From Strongyloides papillosus (lineage: Eukaryota; Nematoda; Chromadorea; Rhabditida; Strongyloididae), in contig SRSI01000028.1 of the NCBI GenBank assembly GCA_005656395.1, positions 1,984,001-2,048,000 of the forward strand: a DNA stretch of 64,000 nucleotides, written 5' to 3'. Numbering within the stretch: the stretch's first letter is position 1; each line of letters begins with the position of its first letter. Shown here in pieces: positions 39,461 to 53,679 of the stretch. The position numbers were made by a program, and so were the translations under genes. The notes below the pieces were generated by a model. That model saw only the letters and a list, made by a program, of their open reading frames with translations. It was not told where the DNA came from and ran no database searches.

Positions 39461-41566
39461 TTATACAGAGTCTGTGGACAATTCTTTTACATCACATTTT
39501 GACGATTCTCCTATATTCATTAAATTTAGTATACTTGATATAGATTGTGTAGCTGATTTTTTTATCATTTGTACTATAGGTGCACTCATCTTAAGAGCTG
39601 TCTAAAAAATATTAATAATTTTTAAAAATAAATAAATAAATATATTCACCTCATATGGTGGTGGTTGATCTTTCAATGAATTATTAGTAACTAATGGTGT
39701 TCTCTCATTTCCTCTATCTTCACTTATCAATTCATATTGTTGCAATTCAATATTACGACTTATTTTGCGATCACCTACTGTTCCTAAACCGGCTTGCATT
39801 GAGTATGATCTTATTGCACTCAATGATTTTTTTATATTCATGTCTTTTAATTTGGTTGATAACAATTCAACTTTTGTTGAATTTCTAAAATAAAAAAAAG
39901 TTTATTGTGTAATTTTTTTTTAAAAAAGACATACTTATTATTACTTGAAAAAGTCATTGAACAACTTCTAGGAGGTGTGACAATATGATTTTGATCATCT
40001 AAATCCAAAACAAATGACTGGTTTGTTGAACCATAATTAGGAAGTCTAGACGATTGTAAGTTTAATCGTAAAGAATTATGTCCAAGTCGTGGTAAGTGTC
40101 TTCGTACCTCATTCGTATGTATATTATTTTGATTCTCTATCCCATAGTAAGGAGGCTAAAAATATATAGTTGTAATATAATTATTTTCAAATACCTGTAC
40201 ATTATTATTACGAAAACTTTGAGTAGTATTATAAGATATCAATGTATTACTACTTAGAACAGGTTCTAATAACATTGCTTCACTATAACTTGGTACCATA
40301 ACATAATTTTCTTGTGCAACTCTTTCTAGTTCTCTACTTTCCATGGTTGATGTTCTTGTTAATGGTCCAGTGTAATTGTAACTTGAGGGACTAAGATAGT
40401 TTGAACCAAATAATTTTGTTACACGATATGATAAATGAGCAGTTTTATAATCACAAAAAACACGTAATGGCCAACTTAATAAAAAAATTGAAGCTATCCA
40501 GTATGTTGGTACCCTCATATACCATGGGAATCCAATTTTTTTACCATGATAAGCTAATAACTCTTCCTCAAAAATGCATCCAGCTAAATCTAAACCTTCT
40601 CTAACTTCCATATAATCATCTCTTGATTCATTTTCATTAAAAAAACGTGCTCTTTGTTCTTCAAATTCATCAGCAGCTTGTGAGCAAGCAAATACAAAAC
40701 CTTTACTAAACCGAATTTTAATGACACGAAATTTATCCATATCATGAACAACCCTTGAAATATCCTATTGAAAATGTAATATTAAAATTTTTACATTGTT
40801 ATTTTTTTATTTACCTTCACTCCACATAAGTCAAATTGAAAAACATTACCAGCAGTATGACTATTGAATCTTTCATAATACACTTGAGTGGCAGTAAATG
40901 CATCACCATTCCTATATCTTGTGATTTGCCTTGTCCTCCTTAAATAATGATAACAAATACTTTTCCACCAAACAATTGGCGTAGCTGATTGCAACTTCTC
41001 CATATAATCTTTTGCATCGTCCATATCAATCTATATTATGTTAAAAAAAATTATTTCTATTAAAATCTATAAGTATCATTACCGAAATAATTTTATCCTT
41101 CTTAATCCTAGTATGCCAACATTCCATCAAATAGATGATATATAATAAAAAAGCAAAACCAATTGGTATCATATGATATCCCTGAGAACATGTTGTATTT
41201 GTAATTCTAAAAATTTATAAAATATATATAATAAAAAAGATAAATAATTTTAAAAATGAATTATTAATATATCATACTTCAATAATTATCTTTAGTAACT
41301 TCAATATTTTAATTTAACTTACACAATCTTTCCAAGTACTATTGGAAAGTACTGTGGATTAAGACTACACCATATTGAATATCCTAAACACAAATCAACC
41401 ATAAGTGTTGTTATGAAGCATTTCCAATAAAATTGTTTATGTAATGTCCTTAATAAACTGTATCTTCGAGGTTTCTATAGGCAAGGAAGAGAGTGATAAT
41501 AAAGGAATTAATTAACCAATGATAATAACTTACAACAAAATTTCGATAACCAGTGGAAAATGACAT
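39461..41566 (-). CDS. TMEM151-family multi-pass membrane protein
   Basis: Eight exons: 41566-41534, 41474-41323, 41206-41083, 41030-40815, 40764-40195, 40155-39935, 39884-39650 and 39601-39461. Introns are 59, 116, 52, 50, 39, 50 and 48 bp, giving 563 aa; all joins keep frame. Exon 2 has the QFYWKCFITTLMVDLCLGY helix and exon 3 a second helix (PIGFAFLLYIIYLMECW). Exon 5 carries the most diagnostic block: DYMEVREGLDLAGCIFEEELLAYHGKKIGFPWYMR, then a hydrophobic YWIASIFLLSWPLRVF segment and YRVTKLFG. This matches vertebrate TMEM151A/B as I know them. The N-terminal half is the conserved membrane part. The last three exons encode a polar, Ser/Asn-rich cytoplasmic-like tail with a PPPYE motif. 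The biochemical function of TMEM151 proteins is unknown; vertebrate members are mainly neuronal. It is the gene with the most introns in the window. Confidence 0.88.
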
Positions 41567-43413
41567 TTTTAGTATTTTAATTAAAAATATCCTTACTTTT
41601 TTTTCTTTTAAGTAAAAATAGTTAAAATAAATATGTTATAATAATCATTCAAAATTAAATTTTCTTTCCTTATTAAAAATAATTAATTAAGTAGAAAAAA
41701 TATAACTGTATACATGAAAATTTATAAATTCCATCTTTTTTTTTATAAATGATATTTAGTTTTAATGAGAAGTAAATGAAAAACAAAAATTTTTAAAATA
41801 AGTTGTAGGGGGGAAAATATTATTTTATGTTATAAAATTTAACAAAAAAAGGTTAATAATATAACTAATTTCATAAATTGTTAACAATATAAAGTAAAAA
41901 CAAATAAATTTCCAATAAAAGATAGATATGCATATATGTTATAAAATCGTACAAAATATAAACAAAATAAATTAGGAACAAAAGAGTTTGGGGATGGCAA
42001 AATCTGTTTAATGACATTATTAAAATCCACTATACATATATATCTTTTTGGCTTGTCAAAGTATTATATCTATATAAATATTAAGAATAATATTCTTTTG
42101 AAAATAAACTTTTTATCTTATTCTTTTATAAATATTTAAAGTGCAAAAGAGCAAATTTTAAAATTTCTTTTTTTATATTTAAAACAAATGGTATTTTGTT
42201 ATATAAATACAATGTATATTAAGTATTATTTCCTTATATTTTTTTAAATTTCAATGAAGAATTTTATTTTTTTAATCTTTTTTTAACTCTTTTTCTTGAA
42301 AATGGTTTAACTTTAAAAAGACAAAATAAGTTATAAATACATAACAATCAACCTCGTTTTTATTCTTTCTTGCTTTCTTCTTCCATCAAATGATATTTTA
42401 AAATTTTTATCATAATAAATCTGAATTGTAGTGTTAAAAAAGGAAAAATAAGCTTTTTAAAAGGGGAATAGTTTTAAATTTCTTTTTAAACTATCATCTA
42501 CTATAAATTTTTTTTATAAATGTATAGTTAAAGGAGAAAAGAGAGACAAGTGAATTGATGAGGGAATGCTTCATGCTTTATGTTTTGATGCCTTACTTTA
42601 TTGGTCCTTTTTATTTTTATAAACATATATATATCTACCATTCTTATGTTAAATAAAAATGTCAAACATAAATTTATTTAATTTCAATATCCTTAATTCC
42701 CCATACGTTTTTATGTCCTTATTTATAGATTTTAATTTAAAAGATTTTGATACAACATCACGTAGTACAAAAAAAATACAAATCTTTTTATCAATTAATA
42801 TTTATGAATAAAAATTTCACATAACTTTATTATAATAATTATAACAAAAAAATAAATGAAAATGCATATGTCAAATAAAAAAATAATTTTACACATTAAA
42901 CAATCTTATTCCATCAAATTATTAAATAAAAAAATGATTATCAATAAATTTTAAGAGTATTAAATATACCAATTAAATTTTTTTTAAAGATTTTTTCTAT
43001 TATTTCTTGTTTTTCACATTCTTCAAAATATATATATTAAATATATATATATATGTTGTGACAAGGAATATGATATCTAACTTTATTAAATAGGTAAATA
43101 ATAAAAATTCATTTTTTTTTCTTAATAATAATTATTGATTTACCTGAGGTCTACAGTAGTTAAAAAATCACCTCGTATATATACAGATTATATAGATTAA
43201 AAAGAATCATTATATAAACAAACATTATTTTATAAATTATATAAGAATGCATTGAAGATCATGTCCTATAATTTAGGTAGCTAGTTTTGAAAATACAAAA
43301 AAATAAATTAAAACAATCTATAATCCTAAAATTTTCTAATTAACATAACCAATATTATAATAAAATATATATATGGATATAAATATATATATATATAAAA
43401 TATACATATTGAG
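41567..43413. other. Intergenic AT-rich DNA between TMEM151 and the Spen gene
   Basis: About 1.8 kb containing the TMEM151 promoter side and the 3' UTR of the Spen-like gene, both minus strand. (TA)n tracts occur at about 43030-43055 and 43365-43400. No coding-like frame or RNA gene was seen. Confidence 0.55.
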
Positions 43414-46400
43414 TTACGAAGAACCTGATCTAAACAAATTTGCGGGAGCAATTGATATATAAAAATAACTCATACTGCCAGTTTTTACTTTGCAAAATGC
43501 TTGCGGTTGAGCCGATTTAAATTGATCATCTAAAATATCGCAGGATGGAATAAAGAATGCTACATAATCAGAGACGGCACTTTGCCACAAAAGTCCAGAA
43601 TATAATCCATTTTTTTTACAATAATTAAGTATATTATTAAGTCTTGTCTCCTCAACTTCATAATCTTCCTTATTATAACCAGATGCTCCACATATTAAAT
43701 TTAATACATTAGGAGATGAATCTAATAAGGTTTTCTTGATATCTAAAAAAAGAAAAAAAGATATTTTGTTGAAATATATAAAAAAAAACTACTTACTTTC
43801 ATAATACTCTTTTGAAACAATTTTTTTACTTATCCTAATATTTCTATTTTTTGGATTTAATCTATTTGGATGTGTATGAGTTACAATAAAATCGTTTAAT
43901 ATCTCTTTCATACCGGATATATAAAATAAATTAAGTTTACAGAGCCATTTTTTTAATTGTAAACATATTCTAGGACATGATGTTAAACAATTAGCATTAG
44001 CTAACTCAAAAAGTACAGTTCCATTGACGAAAGTTATACCAAATGTATTTACATATAATTTATAATTATTTCCTTTATCTGATAAGGGTAAAGATGTATA
44101 ACCATTCTGTTGAATAATAATATTTTCTTTACCACTACATTCATTTTTTTCTTGTGTCTTATTATTCTCAATATCACATTCAACAACATTCTCCTCATTC
44201 TCCGTTATTGTATTTTTTAATGATGATAATAATACATTATCATTTATATTATTTATCAATGGTTCAATTAAGGATGATGAAAGTGAATCTGTTTTTATTG
44301 TTAATGTACCTTCGTTAAACTTTATTTCCTCCTCTTCAATCATCTTATTTTCCTCATCTTTTTCTTCTATCACCTCCACTACCATATTTTCTTTCTCATT
44401 CTCCTTTACTTCACCATCAATTATAATCATATCATTGTTTCTTTCCATTTCAATACTTTCTTCCTTAACTTCTATCTCATCAACATTCATTTCCGGTTCC
44501 TTAATTATGTTATCCTTTTCATTACCCTCTGATGAAGGAATTTTTTCTTTATCACTATAACCATTTATTAATGTATCATTATTTATATCACTCCTCTCAA
44601 CATATTCTGTTTTTATTTTCTTTGGTGAAGTTGGTTCATCATTAAGTAATTTCTCTATATCATCCTCTAGTAATTCACTTCCAATTGAATCACCAAAATC
44701 AGAGGGATTTTCTATAACATCAAGAAGGAAACTTGTATCATCAATACTCTCTTCATTAATTTCTTTCTCATCCAAATAACTTAAAGAATTTAACGCTTCA
44801 ATTGCTTCCTAAAATTAAAATAAAAATCGGTTAATTGTATAGAAAAATATAAATAATCAATAATTACCTTATCAGGAGCTTCAACTATTAGCATTTGTTC
44901 CAGATTACTTTCTTTCTTTGATACTAAATTACAAATATTATCACTTCCTTTAGCTACCAAATTATTATTTACAATAACATCCTTCTTATTACTCTCCTCA
45001 TTAATATTTACATTATCATCTATTAATTGTACCTTATTACTATCTTCATTTTTATTATCATCATTATTTATAGGTAATACAGTAGAATTTTCATAATTTG
45101 CAACAACTCTTTGCTTCCTAGCCAAATATTCATGTAAATCATCATTTCTTCTATGTCTTATTAAACCATCACCACTAATAACTTCATTATCCTCTACAAC
45201 GTTATTAGATTTCTTTAATTCTTCCATATGGTTGATATCTTTTATATAAATTTCATAGTTTTCATAATTTACCTCTTCAGTATCTGAATCATCCATCTCC
45301 AGTCTAGTTTTAATACAATATCTTTTAACACATTTCCTATCTATAGGTATTTCAGTAAACTTATTAATATTAGCACTTTTTGTAGTGAATGTTGCCAATA
45401 ATGGTATTGAAATATTATTAGATGGTTTTGTTGTTGCTTCTCTAATCATACACTCAGTTGCATTTATATTCTCACACATTATTCTATCAGTAGAGGTCTT
45501 CTCATCCTCTGTCTCGACCTCCATTCTATCAGCTTCGTCAGGTGAAACATCGCTTAATACATCCATCTTTGATGATTGGTGTAAATTATATTGTGAATCA
45601 CTACCGTCTAAACTATTTGATGAGTTATCGTCGTAAGACGAAGTCTCATAAAAAATGTCACCAGTTGGAGTGGTATTATCAAATGTCATTCCTCGACTTT
45701 CAAGGTATTGACGATCAAAATTAAAAATATTCTCCTCAGTTGATAGGTATTCAAGATCAGATGTATGATATTCACTGGATGTTATACTATCAATTTCACT
45801 ATCACCTTCCTTATCATCAACACCACCTTCCTCAATAAGATTATGATTTTTAACAAACACCGATAAGGTATTCCCACCATCATCATTAACGATATCTTCA
45901 ATTTCTATTACACTATGAGGAGCTGGAATAATTTCTAGTTTTTTACGCTTATATAACGGTTCATTATATAATATATCATCACCAAAGCCATCATAATTTC
46001 TTTTAAATGTATTTTGTAATAGGGAAATTAAATTTTTATCATCCATAACATCGTTAATTTCTTCAACATGATTGGATAATAGTAATTTATCATCAGGTTC
46101 TTCCCCTTCGTCATCATTATCGCCATCATCACCTTCTTCGCCTTCTAATTCTTCTACTTCATTATCTTTCACTTCCTTTACTTCATTATCATTTCCAACA
46201 ACCATATCATTATTATCATAAATACTAATATTATCATTATTTTCATCCTCCTCATCATAATCATCAAGAGAAGGAATATCAATTTCTGTTCCATCATACT
46301 CTTTACAATCATCAAATTCATTAGATACTGTATTTAATGCTAATCCAATATTAACACCAACATTTGATATAAAAACTTTTGGTGGTACTTGTATACCCAT

Positions 46401-49400
46401 TATAGTTGGTGAATGATGTTCTTCATCACAATCGTCATCACTTTCATCCGATTCATAAGAGGAATTATTGTAAGCATCATAATCATTACTATTAATTTCT
46501 TCATCCTGAGAAGATTGATTAATCTCATCATCACTACCATAATCAGTTTCTTTTATATTTTCATTGTGTGTTTCGTTATCATTAACTTCACAATCTTTAG
46601 ATTTCTCTTCATTTGTATTTATTTGATTATAATTTATATAGTCATTATTAGAAGTAACTTCTTTAAAATCACACTCTTCTTTTACTTCTACATCCATATT
46701 AATATCTTTATATTGTTCTTCATCTCCAATACTGTCATATCTTTCACATAATTTCTTATCAAATTTTTCTCTATGACTATTACTTACATCTTCTCCATCA
46801 TTTTTCATGGAATCATTAAATTCTTCTCCATGAGTATTACTAATCATCTCATTTATTGGCTCACTACTCATTAAATGATCATCACTAACATTCTTATGTG
46901 ATTTCTCCTTAACAAGATAGTCTCTAGTATCATGGTAAATTTCATTACCCTCTTTCTCTTCTCCACAAGTTGTTTCTTGACTGTTTTCTTCACTACTATA
47001 GAGGTAATATTTATCATTAACATTGGATTGACCGTTAACACTACCTTCAGGAAGACCATAAATACTAGGATAACTCTTCTCACTATTATTTGAGTAGTAT
47101 CTCTCATAACTTGATGAAGAATCTCTCTCACTACCAGATATATCATTTTCCAATTCTTGATTATTATAGTATTTAACGTATCCACATTTACTAACTCTAT
47201 CCTGTGCTTCATCAATATCATTTTGTAAATTTGAAGATCCATCATCATTACTAATCTCCACACCATTATTGTCATAATATTGTCCAATCTCGTTGTTTGG
47301 TACCTGATGAATATCATTATTTTCGTCAATATACTTATACTCTACATCACCTTGAAGAATTGAGATTACTGTATTATTTGATGCTATCCCAATTTTTGAT
47401 TTTTTCCAATTTTCACTCTCCACACCAAGTGTATTTGAAAATTGTTTGGAGTTGAAATAATGTGGATATACAAGAGTTAATTTTTCACTGTTATTACCAC
47501 TTATTTCTTGTAACTTTTCATCGCTTTTTATCACTTCATCAGATGATTCACTAATAAGGGATTGATATACATCCACTAACTCGATTATATTTGTAGAATA
47601 AGTAGGATTTTTAAAGGAATATTCTTGAGAATCAGAGGATACACTTTCATTATCCTCATTGTCTTCATCAACCTCAGATGGCGAAATACATTTCACCTCC
47701 TCATTAACATCTATTATCTCTTTATCCCTTATTTGATTTTCAATATCTTCAATATCATAACCAGAAAATTCTTTTTTAATCATCTCTTGTTGTTCCTTCT
47801 CTGATACCTCATTATTAGGTAGATTCATTGAACAATTATTATCGTTATCATTTATGATATTCTCATTCAAGTAATCCTCCTCCATTTGGATATGTTTATA
47901 TATATCTTCTTCAAAAATGTCGTCCTCAATAATTTGTTCATTATTCTTTTCTTCATTATCTGCTCCATCACAACTATCGACAACTACTTCATTGTTAATT
48001 TTTTCTACCTCAACAGATATATTGTTATCAATTATCATTATATTATCATTAGTATTTGAAGTAACGGATATATCATCTCTTTCTTCTTCATTATCATTCT
48101 CTTCATCAGATACATCATTACTATCAACATCATATAAATTATTAAAATTACATATAAAAGAAGGAGGATAATTATGAGAGTCATCATCTTCATCCTCATA
48201 AATATTAATATCATCGTGATCCTCATCATTAAACAAATCAGAAAAGGTATTCATGAAAGTGATAAATTTTTGTCGGTATGCTGAACTATCAGAGATAAAT
48301 TTACCGTACATTTTAAAGGCCAATGCCTTATTTTTAATGGGATGGAAACGTGGGAGAGTATTTTTCTTTTTAGTTCCATCTGGATTGAGTTGTTCCGCTT
48401 CCTCAACACCATTCTCGTCACATACCTCCTCCTCATTATCATGGATTTCTTCATTACCATCCAAATTATCTAAAGTACCCTCATATTTTGCTTCTCTTCC
48501 TCTTAACAATTCTGAGACTTCTTCAGGATTATATCTTGAATTTGGATTCATATCAACTTTCCTAATTCCTTTATTATTTATCTTTAGTTCATACATGTTA
48601 TTCTTATATTCATAATCATTTTCCAATTCTTGTTTAATTTTACTATATATTTCTTCGCATTCTCTACTAAGTTGATATTCTGGTATTGGTGACAATGGTG
48701 GTAATTCAACGTAATTCATAGATTTTTCCGTCTTTTTACCTTTATAAATAAGATATCCAAATTCATCATGTATTTCTACTTCTAATGGTATTAATTGTGT
48801 CTCATCAACATCAAATGGGTCAATTTTAGTGTACTCCTGTTTTATTATATCCTCACTAACATCATCTTCTTTGATATCATGGACAAACTCAGCATTATTA
48901 TCTTCATCAATAATATCTTGATTCTCGTGTATGCTATCACTTGTTGATGTTGGTGATATGAAGTTAGGAATAGCATATTGTTTTTCATCCTTATTAGCTA
49001 TATTGATACAATCAGTTAAAAGTTTATCAGCAGTAAATGGATGAACGTGTGTAGGTTCAATCTCATCACTATAATAAATATTTAATGGAGTCTCTGATGA
49101 TGATTGATTTCCTGAATCTTTTGATATAGATGGACTACCTTCTATAGGTTGAGGTATATCGTCATTGAAATTTCTTAACGAGGAATCATCGAACTCCTTA
49201 TCTTCGCCTTTTTTTTCACATTCATCCATAGGTGTTTTATCAACTTTTTCATCATTTTTTGATAGTGGTACATCTTTCCTCCTTTCAATAATATTTTGTA
49301 CCTCCTCATCTGTATCTGAAATCTCTTCAGCTCCACTAATAGAAGTTTGTCCTCCTTTTTTTGATGACACTCTAAAATAAATAAAAGTATTAGTTTATAT

Positions 49401-52400
49401 TTTTAAAAATATATATTACATACTTTATCTTATCAGATTTAACATTCTCTTTACACTTATCTTTTACATGATGATGAGATTTACCTATAGGTAAAAGACG
49501 TTTATCCTCTTTCATTGTAGTTATAGTATGTGATTTTGTTACTTTATCATTATACTGTTCATTTAAAATATTAGATGATGTATCATGATTTTTGTTATTT
49601 AAATGTTTATCGCATAATTTGCCACTACTACTACTACTGCTACTACTTGCACTGTTCTTAGAATGATCATGACTTTTTTTATGATCTTGTATTTCTTTAT
49701 CACTATCCCTAATATGATGCCTTTCTCTTGTTTTTTTATGTTTTTTTGATTTCTTATCACGTTTTTTGTTCTTATCATCCTGATTTTTATTTTGTTCTTT
49801 TTCATGACTTTCACCTCTATCATCTCTACTATGTTTTCTGTCATCTTTATAGTTACCTGAACGATCATTGTTATCTTTTCTATCATAGGAACGATAATCA
49901 TCTCTCGACGTTTTGTAGCTTCCATAATCTCTATGCCTCCCAAAATCATTATGATGAGGAGGATCATTATAATGACGACGCCTTCTTCCACTACTACTAG
50001 TTTCATAATGTATTCTACTATTACTACAACTTTCACCAAAATATTGACTTGATAAAGATACATTAGACACGTGTGATGATGAGATATGTTTATCATAACT
50101 ATTCTTCTGCTCTCTCCTTTTACTTTTACTTTTTCTTTCGTGTCTACTTGTACTATGCCTACTTCTACTTGATATTACAGATCCTTCCTCACTATCGGAG
50201 GTACATGGTTTTGGGGTATTATCTTTAGACGACCGTGATACTGGTGAAACAGGTACTGCACCACCAATAATTTTACACTTTTTAATAGATTTTTTATATT
50301 CTTTATTATAATAATCAGGCTGTCCTTCGTTGTCACTGCCTTTTGATAATTTTCTTTTAAGTAATTTTTGCGATTTTTCATTTTTTTTATCTTCACTTTT
50401 ACTAGTTATTGATTTAGTAGTAGGAGAATTTTTTTTATACTTATCTTTTTTAATTAATTCAGAATCCTCCATAGAGGAGACTGGAGATGAGGTAATATAT
50501 GGTGAGGCTGATAATGATTCTTTAATTTCTTTTTTAACTATAACAGTTGTTATTTCATCCTCCTCCGATGATATTGGATAACTTTCAGTTTTAATTGTTG
50601 TATCTATAGGTGGTTGTTGTTGATCTGTTGGTAATATTACTTGAATTAAATTAAATGTTATTAAATTTTCATCACTCCCAATAACAATATCATCCACCTC
50701 TTTTAAAGTATTATGTAATTTGTTAACACTAATTATGAAACGTTCTAAATTTTTGGAGGATGAATAGTCGCATGCAGTTCTTACAAAACCTTCTTTATTA
50801 CTAGGATTAAGAATAATACTAGATTGTTTAAATGCATTAAAAGCATTTGTAGCACTTTCATTACTATCAAATACAACAACAGCTTCCCTATTAATACCAT
50901 GGAAATGAATATCAATAATTGTTTCTTTAAATACTTCTTTAAGTTTTGTTGTTAAATATTTTAATGTTGTTCCGGAGGGTAGAAATTCAAGCCATAATAT
51001 ATTTGAAATAAGATGCCTTCCCCAATTAGCTTTAGAGAGTGAAATTTTAAATGGTTCATATTTTTTACATATATCACTTTGTTTTTTACCAAAATATTCA
51101 TTAAAAAATTCAATTACTTCAGCAACAGCCCGCATAGATTCATACTCAATAAGCGCATAAGCATTATTTGGGAACTTAACAACAGATATATCTAAAATGG
51201 CACCAAATTGTAAGAATTGTCTTTTTACTTCATTATCAATTATTGTTGAGTATGGGAATGTAACATAAAGTATTCGACTGGCAGAATGACAGAAAATATC
51301 GGCATACTTATAAGTTTTTAAGACTGGAGTCATAGTGTAAAGTTCTTTAACATCTTTTCTTAATATTCCTTTCATCATAATATTTATTGATTCACTATCT
51401 TGTGATTGTGGAGTTAATGATTCATTATCAATAATTTTAGATGTTGTAGGGATATTCTCAGAATTAGATAATTTATTATGACTTTTATCTTTTAAGATAT
51501 TACGATGAGATTCTGCATTTTTAGGAGAATTTGAAGTCGATCTATGAACCCGTGATTTTGAATGATGATCGTTGTGTTTGCTTTCATTATTACTTTCAAA
51601 CTCCTCATATCCATTTGCCTTCCCATTAATATTGATTTCTGACAGTAACGCAGGTGATGATGTGTAACTAGAAGGGAAAATTTTTAATTATGAATAAAAA
51701 TAATAATTTTAAAATTCCCTTTCTATATAATACGTATATTAAAATTTATAATAAGTTTTTCTTATAATAATAATAATGAAGATATAAATAATTATTAATA
51801 ATTTTTCACTTTGGTGTTTCGTAATAGAAAAATTTTAAAGCATACGTCATTTAATATTTATTGTATATAAATAACTATTAAATCATATACTACAAAAATG
51901 ATGCAATAAAAGAGTTTTAAAATATTACTAATAATAATAAAATTTATAGTAATCAATTGTCATCTCTATGATTGCATTTTTATTTAATTGAACAAAAAAT
52001 AAAATGATAAAAAAATTATATTTGATTGAAAAGGGAAAATTAATGATTATATTTAAATATATATGTAAACATACCTTTTGTCAGGATAACAGTACTCAAC
52101 TTCAATATCCTCTCCGTTATAATCTAACTTACGCTTCTCAAACACTTTTTCTGCACATTCTATATCTTCAAAAGAAACAATATATTGACCTCTTTTGTCT
52201 AATTTTTTAACTTCTTCAATATAACCATATTTACTGAAAAATTTTTCAACTTTAGATGTACTATTTAACGAATCTTTTGGTGCGAAGATAAGAAGATGAC
52301 GAGTAGTAGTAATTTTTTCTTCTCTCCTCTCTGGACTTCTCTTACGATGCCTCATTTTATGGCTTTTATTTTCAGAGGACATTGAAGGAGAAACTTCAAA

Positions 52401-52565
52401 AATTGATTTATTAGATTTATGTAAACTGTCGCTTGTAGGCGACGAGCCCACACTTTTTTCAGGAGAATAACTTTTACTCCAATGTAAAGGACTATTAATT
52501 GATTTGTTGCGTTGTGATTGTTGAGATGAGGCAAATATTTTTGATGCAGAACAGCCAATGACCAT
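43414..52565 (-). CDS. din-1: Spen/SHARP/DIN-1-type transcriptional corepressor (3 RRM + SPOC)
   Basis: Five exons: 52565-52075, 51667-49424, 49371-44868, 44808-43797 and 43742-43414 (introns 407, 52, 59, 54 bp; all frames join), giving about 2859 aa. Three RRMs lie at the N-terminus: about 88-160 (RHLLIFAPKDSL), 295-355 (RILYVTFPYSTI) and 385-450 (NILWLEFLPSGT). An Arg/Ser/Asp/Lys-rich region follows at about 670-870. About 1600 residues of Asp/Glu/Asn/Ser-rich, presumably disordered sequence come next. The last ~210 residues match a SPOC domain: SCPRICLQLKKWLCKLNLF, LICGASGYNKEDYE, then GLLWQSAVSDYVAFFIPSC and a closing beta strand. This order is the Spen signature: nuclear RNA-binding corepressors that recruit SMRT/NCoR and deacetylase complexes; C. 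elegans DIN-1 represses with DAF-12. ATG 52565 is the first in the exon, but an acceptor-like TACAG at 52575 leaves three in-frame codons before it, so an upstream coding exon is possible. Confidence 0.88.
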
Positions 52566-53067
52566 GCCATAAAGCTGTATTGAAAAGCATTAAAATACAC
52601 AATGATTATTAAAAGAAATAATTATTAATAATTAAAAGATAATTTCATAACAAAAATATTTGTATGGAAATTTTTCTAAAAATATATATTTTTATGCCTC
52701 AAATAGATGTAAAAAAAATTGATGTGTATCTAAAAGTAGTCAATATATACGTTAATCAAAATCAATAAAATGCTATAGGAGAAGCACGAAATATCTCGAT
52801 TGAAATGGTGTAAAATGATAATAAATTAAAATATTAAATTATAACCATTATATATATAAAAAAATATAAAAATATAATAAGGACAAAATAATTATTAGTT
52901 TGTAATAATGAAATAATAAACACTACATAAATAACTAAGCACATTTTTCCACAAATTATATATATATTTTATATTTATATACAAATATATGAGAATAATA
53001 TTAATATACTATTAAATATTTAAATTATATATTCGATAAAAATTATTATTATTTATTTTTTTAATTC

Positions 53068-53370
53068 TTAATGAAAATAAAAAATTTTTGGCATCAATAG
53101 ATTTGGACCTACATCTATTTTTAGGGTATTCTGTTTATAAAGCAATAGAGGTATGCATATTGAAAAGTTGGAATGCGACACACATAGCCAACGCAAAAGT
53201 TGTATCTCTTGATTGCTTGCATTAAACAGTGCATTTGTGTTTTCCTGGTTGTCTGATGCATCAATGTGTAAGTGGTGTGCCTCTATATCATTTAGCTCGG
53301 CATCTATATGATGGAAAGTGCGCGAAACCTTGCGATGTAAGTGGTCGCACATCCACATCGAGGTTAACAT
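53068..53370 (-). other. Higher-GC island with overlapping open frames on both strands
   Basis: The minus strand is open for 100 codons from ATG 53370 to TAA 53068 (MLTSMWMCDHLHRKV, then FHHIDAELNDIEAHHLHIDA, hydrophilic). The plus strand is open over 53229-53474 with a Cys-rich start. The DNA uses CG dinucleotides and codons (GCG, CGC, TCG) rare elsewhere in the window. Two imperfect copies of a GTAAGTGGT-containing block lie about 70 bp apart. A GTAGGT at 53112-53107 (minus) is in phase with the acceptor before 52574, so this could be an upstream exon of the Spen gene. It does not resemble any domain I know. Other readings: a non-coding RNA or a foreign fragment. Confidence 0.25.
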
Positions 53371-53634
53371 ATTTTATAATTATGGCACAACATATTTTGA
53401 AAATTTTTATTTTTATTGCCTTTACATTTTATTTTATTATAATTTGGTATTCAAATACAAGGTTATTTTGGTAATTAGATGAAAATTAAACCTAAAAATA
53501 TAAAAATGAATGGACTTTTTATATTAAATGGATGCTTTTTTGGCAAATGTTGTTGAAAAATAAGGCAGATGATGAGTAACAATTTTGTTATTTGCGCCTA
53601 CTCCTATATATTATACTATTCTTTCCTATTTTAA

Positions 53635-53679
53635 TTCTCTCTCCCCTCTCTTCTCCTCCCCTCTCCCTCTTCCTTCCTC
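53635..53679 (+). repeat. Uninterrupted 45-nt polypyrimidine (C/T) tract
   Basis: Every base from 53635 to 53679 is C or T, with many CCCC and CTCC runs. That is unusual in DNA where C is scarce. Mirror-type polypurine/polypyrimidine tracts can form triplex or H-DNA and often mark promoters. Here it lies about 1.1 kb upstream of the Spen gene start (minus strand reads as A/G). Confidence 0.85.

Noticed and set aside
45385..49380. Several plus-strand open frames antisense to the Spen-like gene
   Set aside because: They mirror the Asp/Glu/Ser codon bias of the real gene (Ser/Phe/Ile/Val runs) and have no domain.
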